NCBI GenBank assembly: GCA_963930655.1
Contig: OZ005612.1
Location: forward strand, 6,887,001-6,951,000
DNA length: 64,000 bases
From: Myrica gale
Taxonomy: Eukaryota > Streptophyta > Magnoliopsida > Fagales > Myricaceae
Reading direction: 5' to 3'
Below, in pieces: positions 50,270-60,849 of the stretch. Both the position numbers and the translations under genes were made by a program. Numbering within the stretch: the stretch's first letter is position 1; every line of letters begins with the position of its first letter. The notes under the pieces are model-generated. The model was not told the DNA's origin and ran no database searches. It saw only the letters and a list, made by a program, of their open reading frames with translations.

Positions 50270-50536
50270 TTTAGAGCACTAGAGACCAGTGTCAAGAGCA
50301 TGTTCAACAATACTCTTCCAAAGCCAATAGTTGGAGTGCCGCAATGGAAGTGGACAATGTTGTTTTTGATAAGGGTAGTCTCTGATGGAGACCTCTAAGA
50401 ATTTTGAAGGTGTTTAGAGCACTAGAGACCAATTTCGAAGAGAGTGTTTAACAATATTCTTCCAAAGCCAATAGTTGGAGTGCCGCAATGAGAGTGGACA
50501 ATGATACTTTTGAAAGGGGGTGGTTTGATGGAGACA
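50270..50536. repeat. Imperfect tandem duplication, about 133 bp unit
   Basis: TGTTTAGAGCACTAGAGACC occurs at 50278 and 50411, and CCAAAGCCAATAGTTGGAGT follows in both units. The copies differ by scattered substitutions and small indels. No protein is evident. Confidence 0.8.
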
Positions 50537-51081
50537 TCTAAGGAGTTATAGGAGAAGCACTAGCAAGGTCCATCAGCTCCACTTCAAGAAGGAAGACATT
50601 CTCCATGGATTAAGGTATGATCGAAAGAAAGACATCGTCCATGAATTAATGCACGCCTTAAAGATGGATTTGCTCCTTGATTTTAGAAGGTTGGATAGGA
50701 GACAAAATTCACGATTGTAGGCATCTTTCTTTATGTGACTACCTTCACCACGGGAATAGCAAATTATGTCTTGCATGAATTATGATAGTAGGAATCATTT
50801 CTTATGATGATAGAAGGAATCGTGCCCAAGTTTTGGAATGGTAATTGTACAATGATTTGTATACAAATAAGGTGCAGTTAAACCTTTTATAGAAGGATGT
50901 CATTTTGTAACTTTTTGGAATAGATCAAAGTATGGTGAAAGAGTGAGAGCAAACTCCCTCAAGAGAAGCTTTGAAAATAATCAGTGCTCAATGCACTAGC
51001 CGAGCTAGTCAATGTTCATAGCACACCACAGTGGGACAATCTTAAGATATCTCTTACCCAAACCTTGACCTTCATCCACAA
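50537..51081. other. Non-coding stretch, no gene recognised
   Basis: Only short frames without resemblance to known proteins. Confidence 0.4.
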
Positions 51082-51423
51082 TATCATTTTTTGTGAATAA
51101 TGTGCTAGCATTCATGTTAGTCATTGCCATATTATCTAGCTTGTAAGTTAGAGTGGTAGCCTGTAAGACTGCAGGACCGGAAATCTGGTCCGGTTTTTGG
51201 ACCGAATTTCCAGTTCTACTAATATATAGGACCCGACCATTTATAACCATACTATCATTTTTTGTGAATAATGTGCAAGCATTCATGTTAGTCATTGCCA
51301 TATTATCTAGCTTGTAAGTTAGAGTGGTAGCCTGTAGGGCTGAAGGACCGAAAATTCGGTCCGGTTTTTGGACCGGATTTTCGGTCCTACTAATATAGAG
51401 GACTAGACCGGACTAGTAGAAGA
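51082..51423. repeat. 171 bp tandem duplication across a hAT boundary
   Basis: Copy 1 is 51082-51252 and copy 2 51253-51423; both start TATCATTTTTTGTGAATAAT. Each contains the host sequence before the hAT element at 51335 and about 88 bp of that element's left end. The duplication therefore happened after the element inserted. Confidence 0.85.
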
Positions 51424-51883
51424 AGTCTGGTTGGACCACTTAAGGGGTCCAGACTGGTTTTATTTATTTTTTAAATAAAATATATATTTTTTAATTTAAT
51501 GCCTCTGCACATTGGCAGAGGCACTGCTCAAAGCTTCTGCGCAAAAGGCACTCTGCACAGGAGCGCACTGCGGAGAGTGCCTCTGCGCACTGCGCAGAGA
51601 GCCTGTGCACAGAAGCTCGCGCAGTGCTTGGGCAGAGCTTCTGCGCAGTGAGCCTTTGCGCAGTAGGCTTTGTTACTGCACAGTATATACTTTTATTTTT
51701 TAAAAAATAAGAAATGCGATCCGGTCCAGTCCAGACCGATTTTTAAAAATCTTTGACCGGATAGGACTACATTAATCCAATTTTATGAATCCGGTTTAGA
51801 TCGGACCAGATTCATCTGATAAAACCACAAAATCGGTCCGGTCTAGTTCGATCCGGTTTGCGATCCGGTTCTGCTCAGCCCTA
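51335..51883. mobile_element. Non-autonomous hAT-type element, ggtccggtcc subfamily, with 8 bp TSD
   Basis: Begins TAGGGCTGAAGGACCG and ends GGTTCTGCTCAGCCCTA, flanked by the exact duplication GTAGCCTG (51327-51334 and 51884-51891). Subterminal GGTCCGGTTTTTGGACCGG repeats lie on the left and GATCCGGTTTGCGATCCGG on the right. Inside, about 51505-51670, is a GC-rich cluster of CTCTGCGCACTGCGCAGAG-like repeats, of which the element at 43093 keeps a short trace (GCACTGCGCAGAG). Confidence 0.92.
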
Positions 51884-52274
51884 GTAGCCTGAGTTGCTCT
51901 TTAAATGACATATTTATCTTTTTTTTCTTTTGTTCCTAGTTGGGTAGAATGTCTTTAAGCTAAAAAGCCTACTGCTGCACATATCAATCAGTGTACCAAC
52001 CCTGGAAACTGTTTGTAACTTATTACTTTGGAGTTTTAGTATTATGGCTAAAAAAGAAAAAGGTGGAACGCGAAGGAAAATGCGACATAGAGAACATGAG
52101 TTTGCAATCCCAAAATATTAGAATTTCTTTTACCCATCTTTTTTTAAAAATTTAATAAAATCCTAATCTATCTCAATTTCACGACATTTCCTAGATTTTC
52201 AAAAAAATACTAATTAATAAAAACAGAGAGGAAAGTTTTATTAAGGACGCCTCGGTGGAATCAAATAGGGTAAG

Positions 52275-52492
52275 GTTAGGGTCCTAATCTTACCCTCCTA
52301 AGAAGTCCTAACGGATGGTTGAGATGTTGCCAACACATTAATGAATAGAATTGAAGGGCTGAGATATTGCCAACACATTAATGAATAGAGAGAGATAAAA
52401 CACATCTCATCCTTCCAATTCTATTCATTAATGTGTTGACAACATCTCAGTCGTCACTAGGACCTCTTAGGAGGGTAAGATTAGAACCTAAC
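52275..52492. mobile_element. Palindromic MITE beside the second LINE
   Basis: The left arm GTTAGGGTCCTAATCTTACC is mirrored at the right end by the inverse of GTTAGGTTCTAATCTTACCC. The inner arms (GTTGCCAACACATTAATGAA and its inverse) also pair, so most of the 218 bp can fold back. A 37 bp inner unit (GAGATATTGCCAACACATT...) is itself doubled in the left arm. It is non-coding. Confidence 0.75.
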
Positions 52493-52786
52493 TCTTCCAA
52501 AATAAGAAATGTATTGAACCCATGGGAATATAATATTCAAGGAATACTGGAGGGCTGAGATATTGCCAACACATTAATGAATAGAATTGAAGGGCTGAGA
52601 TATTGCCAACACATTAATGAATAGAGAGAGATAAAACACATCTCATCCTTCCAATTCTATTCATTAATGTGTTGACAACATCTCAGTCGTCACTAGGACC
52701 TCTTAGGAGGGTAAGATTAGAACCTAACTCTTCCAAAATAAGAAATGTATTGAACCCATGGGAATATAATATTCAAGGAATACTGG
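52315..52786. repeat. 236 bp tandem duplication across a LINE boundary
   Basis: Copies end at 52550 and 52786, each with GGAATACTGG after AATATAATATTCAA. The unit contains part of the MITE at 52275, the LINE target sequence ATATAATATTCAAG and the first nine or so bases of the LINE that starts at 52778. It therefore formed after that insertion. Confidence 0.85.
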
Positions 52787-53054
52787 GAAAGTACGAAGGA
52801 CTAGAAATCTTGGAGAAGCATTACAAATTTCCTCAGTCTGAATATTTAACCTTGCTCAACTGGGAGAAACATATGTCTGTTTCAGTCTTTCATAGCCCAG
52901 TTAATTTTGTTGTTGTTTCCGGTTCCGAGGTCGATCATAATATGCTTGTACTGTTAGTTCAATAGCCGACCTCCTCAATTTTCAAAGATACTACTTTCCC
53001 TTCGAGAGTCGGAGATGCATCAACTGTAACAGTCTGAGTATTAAACAGAAAATT

Positions 53055-54950
53055 ATGTCGTTATTTCGTCGTAATTTTTGTGTTGAGTCTAACAAGTTCC
53101 AAGTATCGATTGGCGAGAAGGGGGACATTCGGTTTTCTGAGTGGAGTCACAAATGTGTGAACTCGATCCATATGGGGAAGTTTGGTGTTGTGTGGATGGT
53201 AAACCTGTTTGACAAGTTTTCTCCTGCTGCTGATTTCGCTTCAAAGTTCAATGAATCCAGGCGCAATTTTCTGGCTCAACGTTGTTCAAATAAGGGTGGT
53301 CGTTATGTTGTTGTAGTTGAGAATGGCGGTCGTAGGAAGGTGGGTATCGTGATGGTTATGGGTGGAAGCTTTTGAACCGCATCTTCTGTGAGTTTGTTTC
53401 GTTCTTGCGTGCTGGAGGCCCGGGTATGAACATCTCGGGTTCCTCCGTGGTTCGTCCGGATCTTACCTATGCTCAGGTTGTGCAAACTGCGTTGGAAAAC
53501 AGTGGTAGAGGGAGGGCAGTCTCTAAAGCTGACATCGCCGGCGTAGTTCGAATGCCAGAGGAACACGATACGTCAAATATGCTGCTTGCGGCTGGGGTGG
53601 CGCACGTTACGTCAAATAGCAGAGACGTATCTACAGATAAAGTAGCGGCTGTTTTGTCGGAAGAGGAGCTGGTGTCATTTAATGCTGCAGAGTTGTGGCA
53701 TCACGTGATGGGGTTGAGAAGGGAAGTGGATCGGCTTGAAGATTTGTTGAAGACGTGTTATTCTAGTGGATCATCGGTGAGGGAGTTGAACTGTTTAGTG
53801 TGTGGGTTCAAATTAACAGCCCACAAAGGAGCCCATAAAGGAGTGGTCCACGCTCCTCTTCAACTCGGAGGGTTATCGGGTGAGGAGGCTTTAGTTAGTG
53901 GTGGGCTGGGTTCCGTAGGTGATGGTGAGTCGAGGCCTATTGTGAGGGGATCAGATATGGTGAGTGGTGACCTGGGCCGAGAATCTGTTGCGAGGGGATC
54001 GGATAAGGGCCAGCTTCTTCCTTCCAAACTTTCGCCTCTGTCTCCGTATGTGGTCCAGTCCGATGTCGACGTGTTCTTGCCGGAATCTTCATCACCGGCG
54101 TCTTCTGCTATACCGTTGGTGGTTTCGATGGCTGCGAAATCTCCTTCTGTCTCGTCGGTGCTAACCGTCGACCGACCCACTGCTCCGTCGAAGGTGCTTC
54201 CACCTTCTCCGGAGTAGCACATGCCGGAAATTGCTGGGGATCTCCCTCCTCCTGTTCCCCATGTCTCAGCGTCAGTCCTAGAGGTGTTGTCTGAGCTTCC
54301 TGGCCCCTCTAAAATTGTCGACCAGGTTTCGAAACCTTTCGGTGCCTCACCGTCCGTGACAGGTACGTCCCTTCGTGCTTCTGAGAGGACCATCAGCTCT
54401 GTTAAGGAGCAGGCTCCGGTGGGTCAGTTCGAAAATGGTGTTGGGGATAGTAAAAGTTTGGGAAGGGATGGATTGTTTGAGGTCCGGGATGCTAGTTTAG
54501 GTTCGGATGATAGGGGGTTGGTTTGTGCATCTGTAGCTGATTATTGTTGTCAGGATGGGGTGGTTTTTATACATGGGTAGAAAGGCTCCAACCAACTGTT
54601 AGTAGAAGATTTGTGTCCTTATGATCGGTTGGTGGCTTGTAAGACCAGCGATGTGCCGTCAGATTTCCTTGGGAGTCATGACTTGGTTGTTGAGCAGGAC
54701 GCAGAGGGCGGGGCTATAGTCTGCGCAGAAAGTGGTGTTGATGGGCTTGTGGGTCATCCTTTGGCGGTGTGCCCTCCTCTGTTGGGGAAGGAGGATTGTC
54801 ATCTGCATCTATCTTCTTTGGATTGGGTGTTGGATATGGTCTCATCCTCTAAGAATATGGTTGGCCTCTCATGCGACGGTTACGAGAGCGAATTGATGGC
54901 GCTCTTTGCAGCTCTAGAGACGGATAGGGGAACAGTGGGCTTGTGACTCC
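53055..54950 (+). pseudogene. LINE ORF1, broken
   Basis: The frame opens with MSLFRRNFCVESNKFQVSIG and runs to about 53370. It shifts to a frame giving SGSSVVRPDLTYAQVVQTAL and a long acidic, Ser/Pro-rich tail (53372-54217), then continues in further pieces after stops (54221-54580 and 54611-54946). The N-terminal part resembles the region before the nucleic-acid-binding domain of ORF1 in plant LINEs. The tail is low-complexity. The identity rests mainly on its position before the endonuclease. Confidence 0.65.
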
Positions 54951-55034
54951 AAGCAGATTAGGAGGCAAGTTCTTAAGGGAGCTGAAAGGGTTGAAGTCCT
55001 CACAAGGGAGGGAAGGTTTCGATCAACTCTTTAT

Positions 55035-58000
55035 GAAGCTTAGAATATTGAGCTGGAATGTTAGGGGGTTGAATGATAGTCAGAAACGTAGTGGGGGTGA
55101 GAAATTTGGTGCGGGAATGGAAGCCTGATTCAGTATGTCTTCAGGAAACTAAGGTGGGGATAGTTTCTAGAGCTTTCATTAGGAGTTTGTGGGGGGCATC
55201 ATGTGGGCTGGTGTAGTCTTGCGGCGAATGGAGCTTCGGGAGGAATTTTGATTTTGTGGGATTTGAGGACTTTTGAGATGGTGGACTCTTGTGAGGGTAG
55301 TTTTTCTCTGTCGGTGATTTTTAAGAATGTGGAGGATGGGGTACAGTGGGTGTTTTCTGGGGTGTATGCACCCAACGATGACAGTAGACGGAGGATGCTT
55401 TGGGAGGAGTTATCGGGTGTCTTTGCTTGGTGGAACCTTCCGTGGTGCATTGGGGGAGATTTCAATGTCACACGCTTTCCTCGTGAGAGGTTTGGAGTCG
55501 GAGGCTTCGGGAGTGCTATGTTGGATTTTTCTGACTTTATTTCGGAAAATGGCTTGGTGGACTTACCGTTGTTGGGAGGATCCATTACTTGGTCGAATAA
55601 TAGAGCTCCTTAATCATGGTCTAGGATAGACCGCTTTCTCTTCATCCTTTGTTGGGAAGCCTTGTACCTTGAGGTTACCCAAAAGAGGCTCCCCCATTTG
55701 TTATCTGATCACTTTCCTATTCTCTTGGAAAGTGGCAGATTTGGGAGAGGAAAAAAACCCTTCCGGTTTGAGAACATGTGGCTTAAGGAGGAGGGTTTTG
55801 TCGATAAGGTGAGGAAGTGGTGGAATTCCTATGTTTTCTTGGGGTCGCCGAGTTTCGTGCTTGATTCTAAGTTGAAAGCTTTGAAGAAGGATCTGAAATT
55901 GTGAAATCAAGATGTCTTTGGGAATCTGAATTTTCGTAAACAGGTGTTGCTTGGAGATTTATCTATGTTGGAGCGACTGGATGAGGAAGGTTGCCTTGAT
56001 GAGGCGGGTATGGGAGGAAAATGGAAGTGTCTAGGAAGCTGAATCTTCTAATTAAGATGGAGGAGACCAACTAGAGGCAAAAGTCGAGGGCTCTTTGACT
56101 CAAAAAGGGGGATCGGTGTACGAAGTTCTTCCATAGAGTGGCCAACTCCAATAGAAGGAACAAATCCATTTCGAGCTTGGAGGTAGAGGGAGAGATGGTG
56201 GAGGAACCCGGACGGATTTCAGAGGAGATTGTTGGTTTCTATCGCTCCTTGTATACGGAGCCACACTCTTGGAGACCCTTCCTAGAGGATCTATAGTTTG
56301 CTTCAATTTCAGGGGGTTGATACGGAATGGTTAGAGAGACCTTTCGATAAGGAGGAAGTCAGTGGGGCGGTTAGGAGTTTAAATGGGGACAAGGTGCCGG
56401 GCCCTGATGGCTTTTCCTTAGCGTTTTTCCAATCTTGTTGGGAGGTGGTGAATGGAGACGTCCTATCCATGTTCAACGAGTTTGCTAGGGAGGGAAGATT
56501 TGTTAGGAGTATGAATGCCACGTTCATTGTTCTTATCCGAAGAAACCAGGAGCGGTCGAGCTGAAGGATTTTCGTCCCATAAGCCTAGTGAGAGATTTTG
56601 GCGAAGCTGTTAGCTAATCGTTTGAAGTTTGTCTTGGATAAGATCATCTCGCCATCCCAGAATGCTTTTGTGAAAGGTAGACAGATTTTAGATCATGTGC
56701 TGATTGCTAGTGAGTGTATTGACTCGAGGTTGAGGTCCAATGTGTCGGGCATGTTGTGCAAATTGGATATTCAGAAAGCCTACGACCATGTCAATTGGAA
56801 TTTCCTTTTGTATCTGTTAAGGAGATGTGGTTTTGGGGAGAGGTGGTGCAGGTGGATCGAGTTTTGCATTTCTACTGTTAGATTTTCGGTGTAGGTGAAT
56901 GGTTCCCCTGAAGGTTTTTTTGGAGGCTCTAGGGGTTTGCGTCAAGGAGATCCGCTCTCCTCCTTTTTGTTTGTGCTCATTATGGAAGCGTTCAACAAAA
57001 TGATGAATAAAGTAGTGGAGGGGGTGCCATTATGGGGTTTGGGGTCGACGACAGGGGGCGGCATGAGTATTTCTCACCTTCCTTTTGCTGATGACACCTT
57101 AATCTTGTGTGGGGCGGAGGTGAGTCAGTTCTGCAATCTCAGATGCTTATTGCTTTGCTTCGAGGCAGTGTCGGGGTTGAGAGTTAACCTTTCAAAGACG
57201 GAAGTTATTCCTGTTAGGGATGTGGGCAATGTTCAGGAGTTGGCTACTATTTTGGATTGCAGAGTTTCGTCGTTGCCTACCACCTATCTTGGGTTACCGT
57301 TGGGGGCACGTTTTAAGAGCAAATTTATCTGGAACGACATTATTGAGAGAACGAAAAGAAGGTTGGCAGGTTGGAAACACAACTATCTCTCCAAGGGAGG
57401 TAGACTCACGTTGATCAAGTCTACTCTCTCTAGCTTCCCAACCTATTTTTTGTCTCTCTTTCCTATTCCTTTGGGGGTTGCCAAAAGATTGGAGAAGATC
57501 CAAAGAACATTTTTGTGGGGGGGCGATGGACTCGAGCACAAGTTTTATGTTGTCAAATGGGAGAGGGTTTGCTCTCCATTGAGTTGTGGAGGGCTGGGTT
57601 TAAGGAGACTTCATTTGTTCAATAGAGCTTTATTGAGCAAGTGGTTGTGGCGTTTTGCCTTGGAGAGGGATAGTTTGTGGTGGGCTGTTATTGAGTTAAA
57701 AAAGTGTGGCAGCGTTTCAGGAGGATGGAGAACCCATGTGATCCATAGTTCCTATGGTGTGAGCCTGAGGAAGCACATAAGCAATGGATGAACCTTCTTT
57801 TGTGGGAACATTCGTTACGTGGTGGGGTGTGGTCTTATCGTCAGGTTTTGACATGATCTATGGTGTGGAGAAAGGCCTTTGAAATTTGCTTTCACCCTTT
57901 TGTGTTTCTCTTGCTACGCACAAGGATGCGGTGGTAGCGGATTGTTTGGAAGACGATTTCGATTATGGGGTGTGGAATATTCAGTTTGCTAGAACCGCCA

Positions 58001-58630
58001 ATGATTGGGAGATTGAAGACTTTTCTGCTTTCTACTCATTGCTGCACTCTTAGGAGAATGAATGAAGATAAACTGTTGTGGCAAGGTACTAAGAATGGGG
58101 TATTCTCAGTCAAGTCCTCGTATGGGCTCATTGTTGGGGGTTCTGGCGAGGTCTTTCCGTGGAGGCAAATCTGGAAGGTCGTTGTCCCGCCTCGAGTGTC
58201 GTTCTTTGTGTGGGAAGCGACTCATGGGAAAGTCTTAACCATTAACAATTTAAGGAGGAGGGGGTTATGCTTGATTAATTGATGCTTTCTTTGTAAGACT
58301 GATGAAGAGTTTGTGGATTATGTACTTATCCATTGCTTAGTATCGTTAACTATCCTTGGGTGATGCCTAAGAGGATGGGGGGTGTTGAAGTGTTGGAAGA
58401 GAAATTTCGACAATCCTTTGGCGTTGGCTGTGTGGAATATGATTCCATTATGTATTTGGTGGAGCCTTTGGAGGGAAAGGAATGGATGCTGCTTTGAAGA
58501 TGTGAGACTTTCCTTAGACTGTTTGAAGAGAAATCTGATGCAGACCTTGTTTCTGTGGGCTACTGGGGTGTTGAGTTCCCCTTTTGTAGACTTCAGCGAT
58601 TTTATTAGTTTCCTAACTTGTTTGTTGTAG
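55035..58630 (+). pseudogene. LINE ORF2 (endonuclease-reverse transcriptase), broken
   Basis: Endonuclease: LRILSWNVRGLNDSQKR at 55035, then ASGGILILWD, FSGVYAPNDDSRRRM, WCIGGDFNVTRFPRE, GSITWSNNRAP and [11 protein letters not shown]. Reverse transcriptase: KVPGPDGFSLAFFQSCWEVV (about 56390), [56 protein letters not shown] and the FADD box in [13 protein letters not shown] (about 57080). Also [20 protein letters not shown] and, near the end, a zf-RVT block (VVPPRVSFFVWEATHGKVLT, about 58165). About seven stops or frame changes (near 55100, 55190, 55610, 55903, 56560, 56895 and 57790) inactivate it. Confidence 0.9.
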
Positions 58631-58765
58631 CTGGTTCAGTACGGTCTTTATACTGTTTCGTTTCCTTTTTTTTAATAAAACTTTTCTTACTTATAAAAAA
58701 AAAAATATATAATATTCAAGCACGCCCCAAAGTCCTACATTTTGGAACCGTTTTTTTTCCGTTTA

Positions 58766-58788
58766 CTCTCTCTCTCTCTCTCTCTCTC
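58766..58788 (+). repeat. (CT)n in the DRP1 5' leader
   Basis: A CT dinucleotide run about 190 bp before the DRP1 start codon. CT tracts are common in plant core promoters and leaders. Confidence 0.85.
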
Positions 58789-58979
58789 AGATTCACATTC
58801 TGCATCTAACGACTAATCCCCTTCGATTCTTCGATTGGATTTAAAAGTCCTAACTCTCGGTTAATTGCATTCTTCTCTCGGATCCAAATCATTCTCTCTC
58901 GTAAACCCAAATCCCGTCATACATTCTTCCTGCTTTTCTACAAGAACGTCTTAGATCTTCTTTTGCTAGCGATATCAAA

Positions 58980-59806
58980 ATGGCAACAATGGAGAGCTTG
59001 ATTGGCCTTGTGAACCGCATCCAACGAGCCTGCACCGTTTTGGGCGATCACGGCGGCGAGGGAATGTCTCTATGGGAAGCTCTTCCTTCTGTCGCTGTCG
59101 TCGGAGGCCAGGTTTCCACCTCTTCACGTCGTTTTCTTTACTTTCCCCCTTTCCTTTTTCCTTTATTGCTTTCAAAACGCTTGTCTTGCTTTCAGAGTTC
59201 CGGGAAATCTTCTGTTTTGGAAAGCGTGGTCGGAAGGGACTTCCTGCCTCGTGGATCCGGTAAGTCCTTATTATTGTGCCAATGTTCTTTTCATTAATTT
59301 TGTTGTTTTGCATTGTTCTCTATAACTCGACACTTTGGATCTAGTTTTTCATATGTATATTGGTTACCAGGCCTCATTTCAAGTGAGGCATACAAACTCA
59401 AATAAGCTCAGAGGAGCCGACTTATAGAACTACACGTTTTGGTTTGTTTTCTTTTAATTGATTTTCAATGTGGCTAAGTTGAATTTTGAACAATTAACGC
59501 TGCTTATCTTGATTCTGGCTCCCTGGTATCTCCTTTCTATTTCAAGCTAAACGGTTCACATCTTATTGATTTTCAAGTATGCCATTGACGTATCTGTCAG
59601 GTTTCAGAGTTTTGATAATATGATATGGAAGCATATTATCTTCTTCACTTTGACAAACACAGCGAATTTTGTTCTTATTTTGGTTCTTTGATTGTAAGGT
59701 ATTGTTACAAGGAGGCCGCTAGTGTTGCAGCTGCAGAAGACAGAAAAGGGGAAACCTGACTATGCGGAGTTTCTCCATGCACCAAATAGAAAATTTAGCG
59801 ATTTTG
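58980..59806 (+). CDS. DRP1C: Dynamin-related protein 1 (DRP1C-like), first three exons
   Basis: Exons 58980-59111, 59196-59259 and 59699-59806 join in phase with GT-AG borders to give 101 codons. Translation starts [20 protein letters not shown], then [20 protein letters not shown] and the GTPase P-loop [10 protein letters not shown] (42-51, split by intron 1). The switch I region follows: [19 protein letters not shown], then [16 protein letters not shown]1 GTPases act in clathrin-mediated endocytosis and cell-plate membrane scission. The [11 protein letters not shown] form is closest to DRP1C as I remember the family, rather than DRP1A or DRP1E. Full-length proteins are about 610 residues. 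The rest (remaining GTPase, middle and GED domains) is not in the window, because intron 3 runs past its end. What is present is intact. Confidence 0.93.
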
Positions 59807-60849
59807 GTAAGTATGCTCTCTGTGAAAGCTGCACTTTTTGTTGCCTTTAATTGCTGCAATTATGAGCAAATGTAGCGATTAAACTTTTACTAAGTTTTCT
59901 GGTACTTGCATTTTGAAGATTACTGAATTCTTACCCCTTAGGATTCAATTTACATTTTTCGGCATATTAATATTCTATGTTTAGACAATAGCTTTTCATT
60001 TTATTCCTTCTGTCCAAGTAAGAACATCCAATCTCCATCTCCTCCAAATGCAATGGCAGTCCGTTTTAACAATAAGAATTCTTTGCTTTGCCTATATTAC
60101 CAAGTTCTTAGGAAAGTTGTGTCTTGAGATGAAGTATGGTCAAAGATAAGGCTGGGTCTTTTGACCCTTCTTTTGGCATGCTATATTAGGTGTCAGATTA
60201 TATGAAAGATATTTAATCCTGTTGTTATTGCTGCCATGAAAGATTAATTTCCTAAAAATAGTATAGTCATTGCATCAGATGGTAACTTATTTTATGTCGT
60301 CTTGCACTTAATATATATTTAGTTCTAACTACTCTGATTTGGCTGCGAGACTCCGATTTCCAAGTTTTCTCCATCCAATATCTTTCAGAGGCAGTGATCA
60401 TTTTTTTGATAGTGCCTTTTCCACACTCCCGGTCCTTACTTTTACAGCTTACCCTTCTTAAAAACTACAGAAACGTATTATCATCAACTTTTTAGAATCA
60501 TTTAAAAGTGAAGATAGTACAAGTGTTGTATCATTACTCATACCCATAAGGATTACGTAGAAGCTCACTTTTTATCTAAAGCAAGTGTTACAGAGCATAA
60601 TAACCATAGTAAATGATATACAGAATAGTATTCACGTTTAAAATTATTGTTGTAAATTTGTCTCGCATGAATATCAATGTCATTGCACTATCGAACCCAC
60701 TCAACTAAAATCAATATCTCAGTGATAATAAACTTCGCAAAACCACCCCACCGTTGCTGAAAAGCAGAATTTTTAGCAACTGCACACTTCCCTGTTTCAG
60801 CGAGGCAGCAACTCTAAACATCCATAAATTTTCCCTCTTGACCCTCTCT

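Larger units (their letters stand above)
52778..58706 (+). mobile_element. L1-type LINE, near full length, younger copy
   Basis: Flanked by the exact 14 bp duplication ATATAATATTCAAG (52764-52777 and 58707-58720) and ending in a poly-A run (about 58695-58705). At 5.9 kb it carries ORF1, endonuclease, reverse transcriptase and zf-RVT; no RNase H is seen. Relatively few frame breaks suggest it is younger than the LINE at 43469. Its 3' end lies 274 bp from the DRP1 start codon, so it now forms the upstream boundary of that promoter. Confidence 0.93.

Noticed and set aside
53860..54393. 177-codon minus-strand frame
   Set aside because: Shadow of the LINE ORF1 low-complexity tail on the plus strand.
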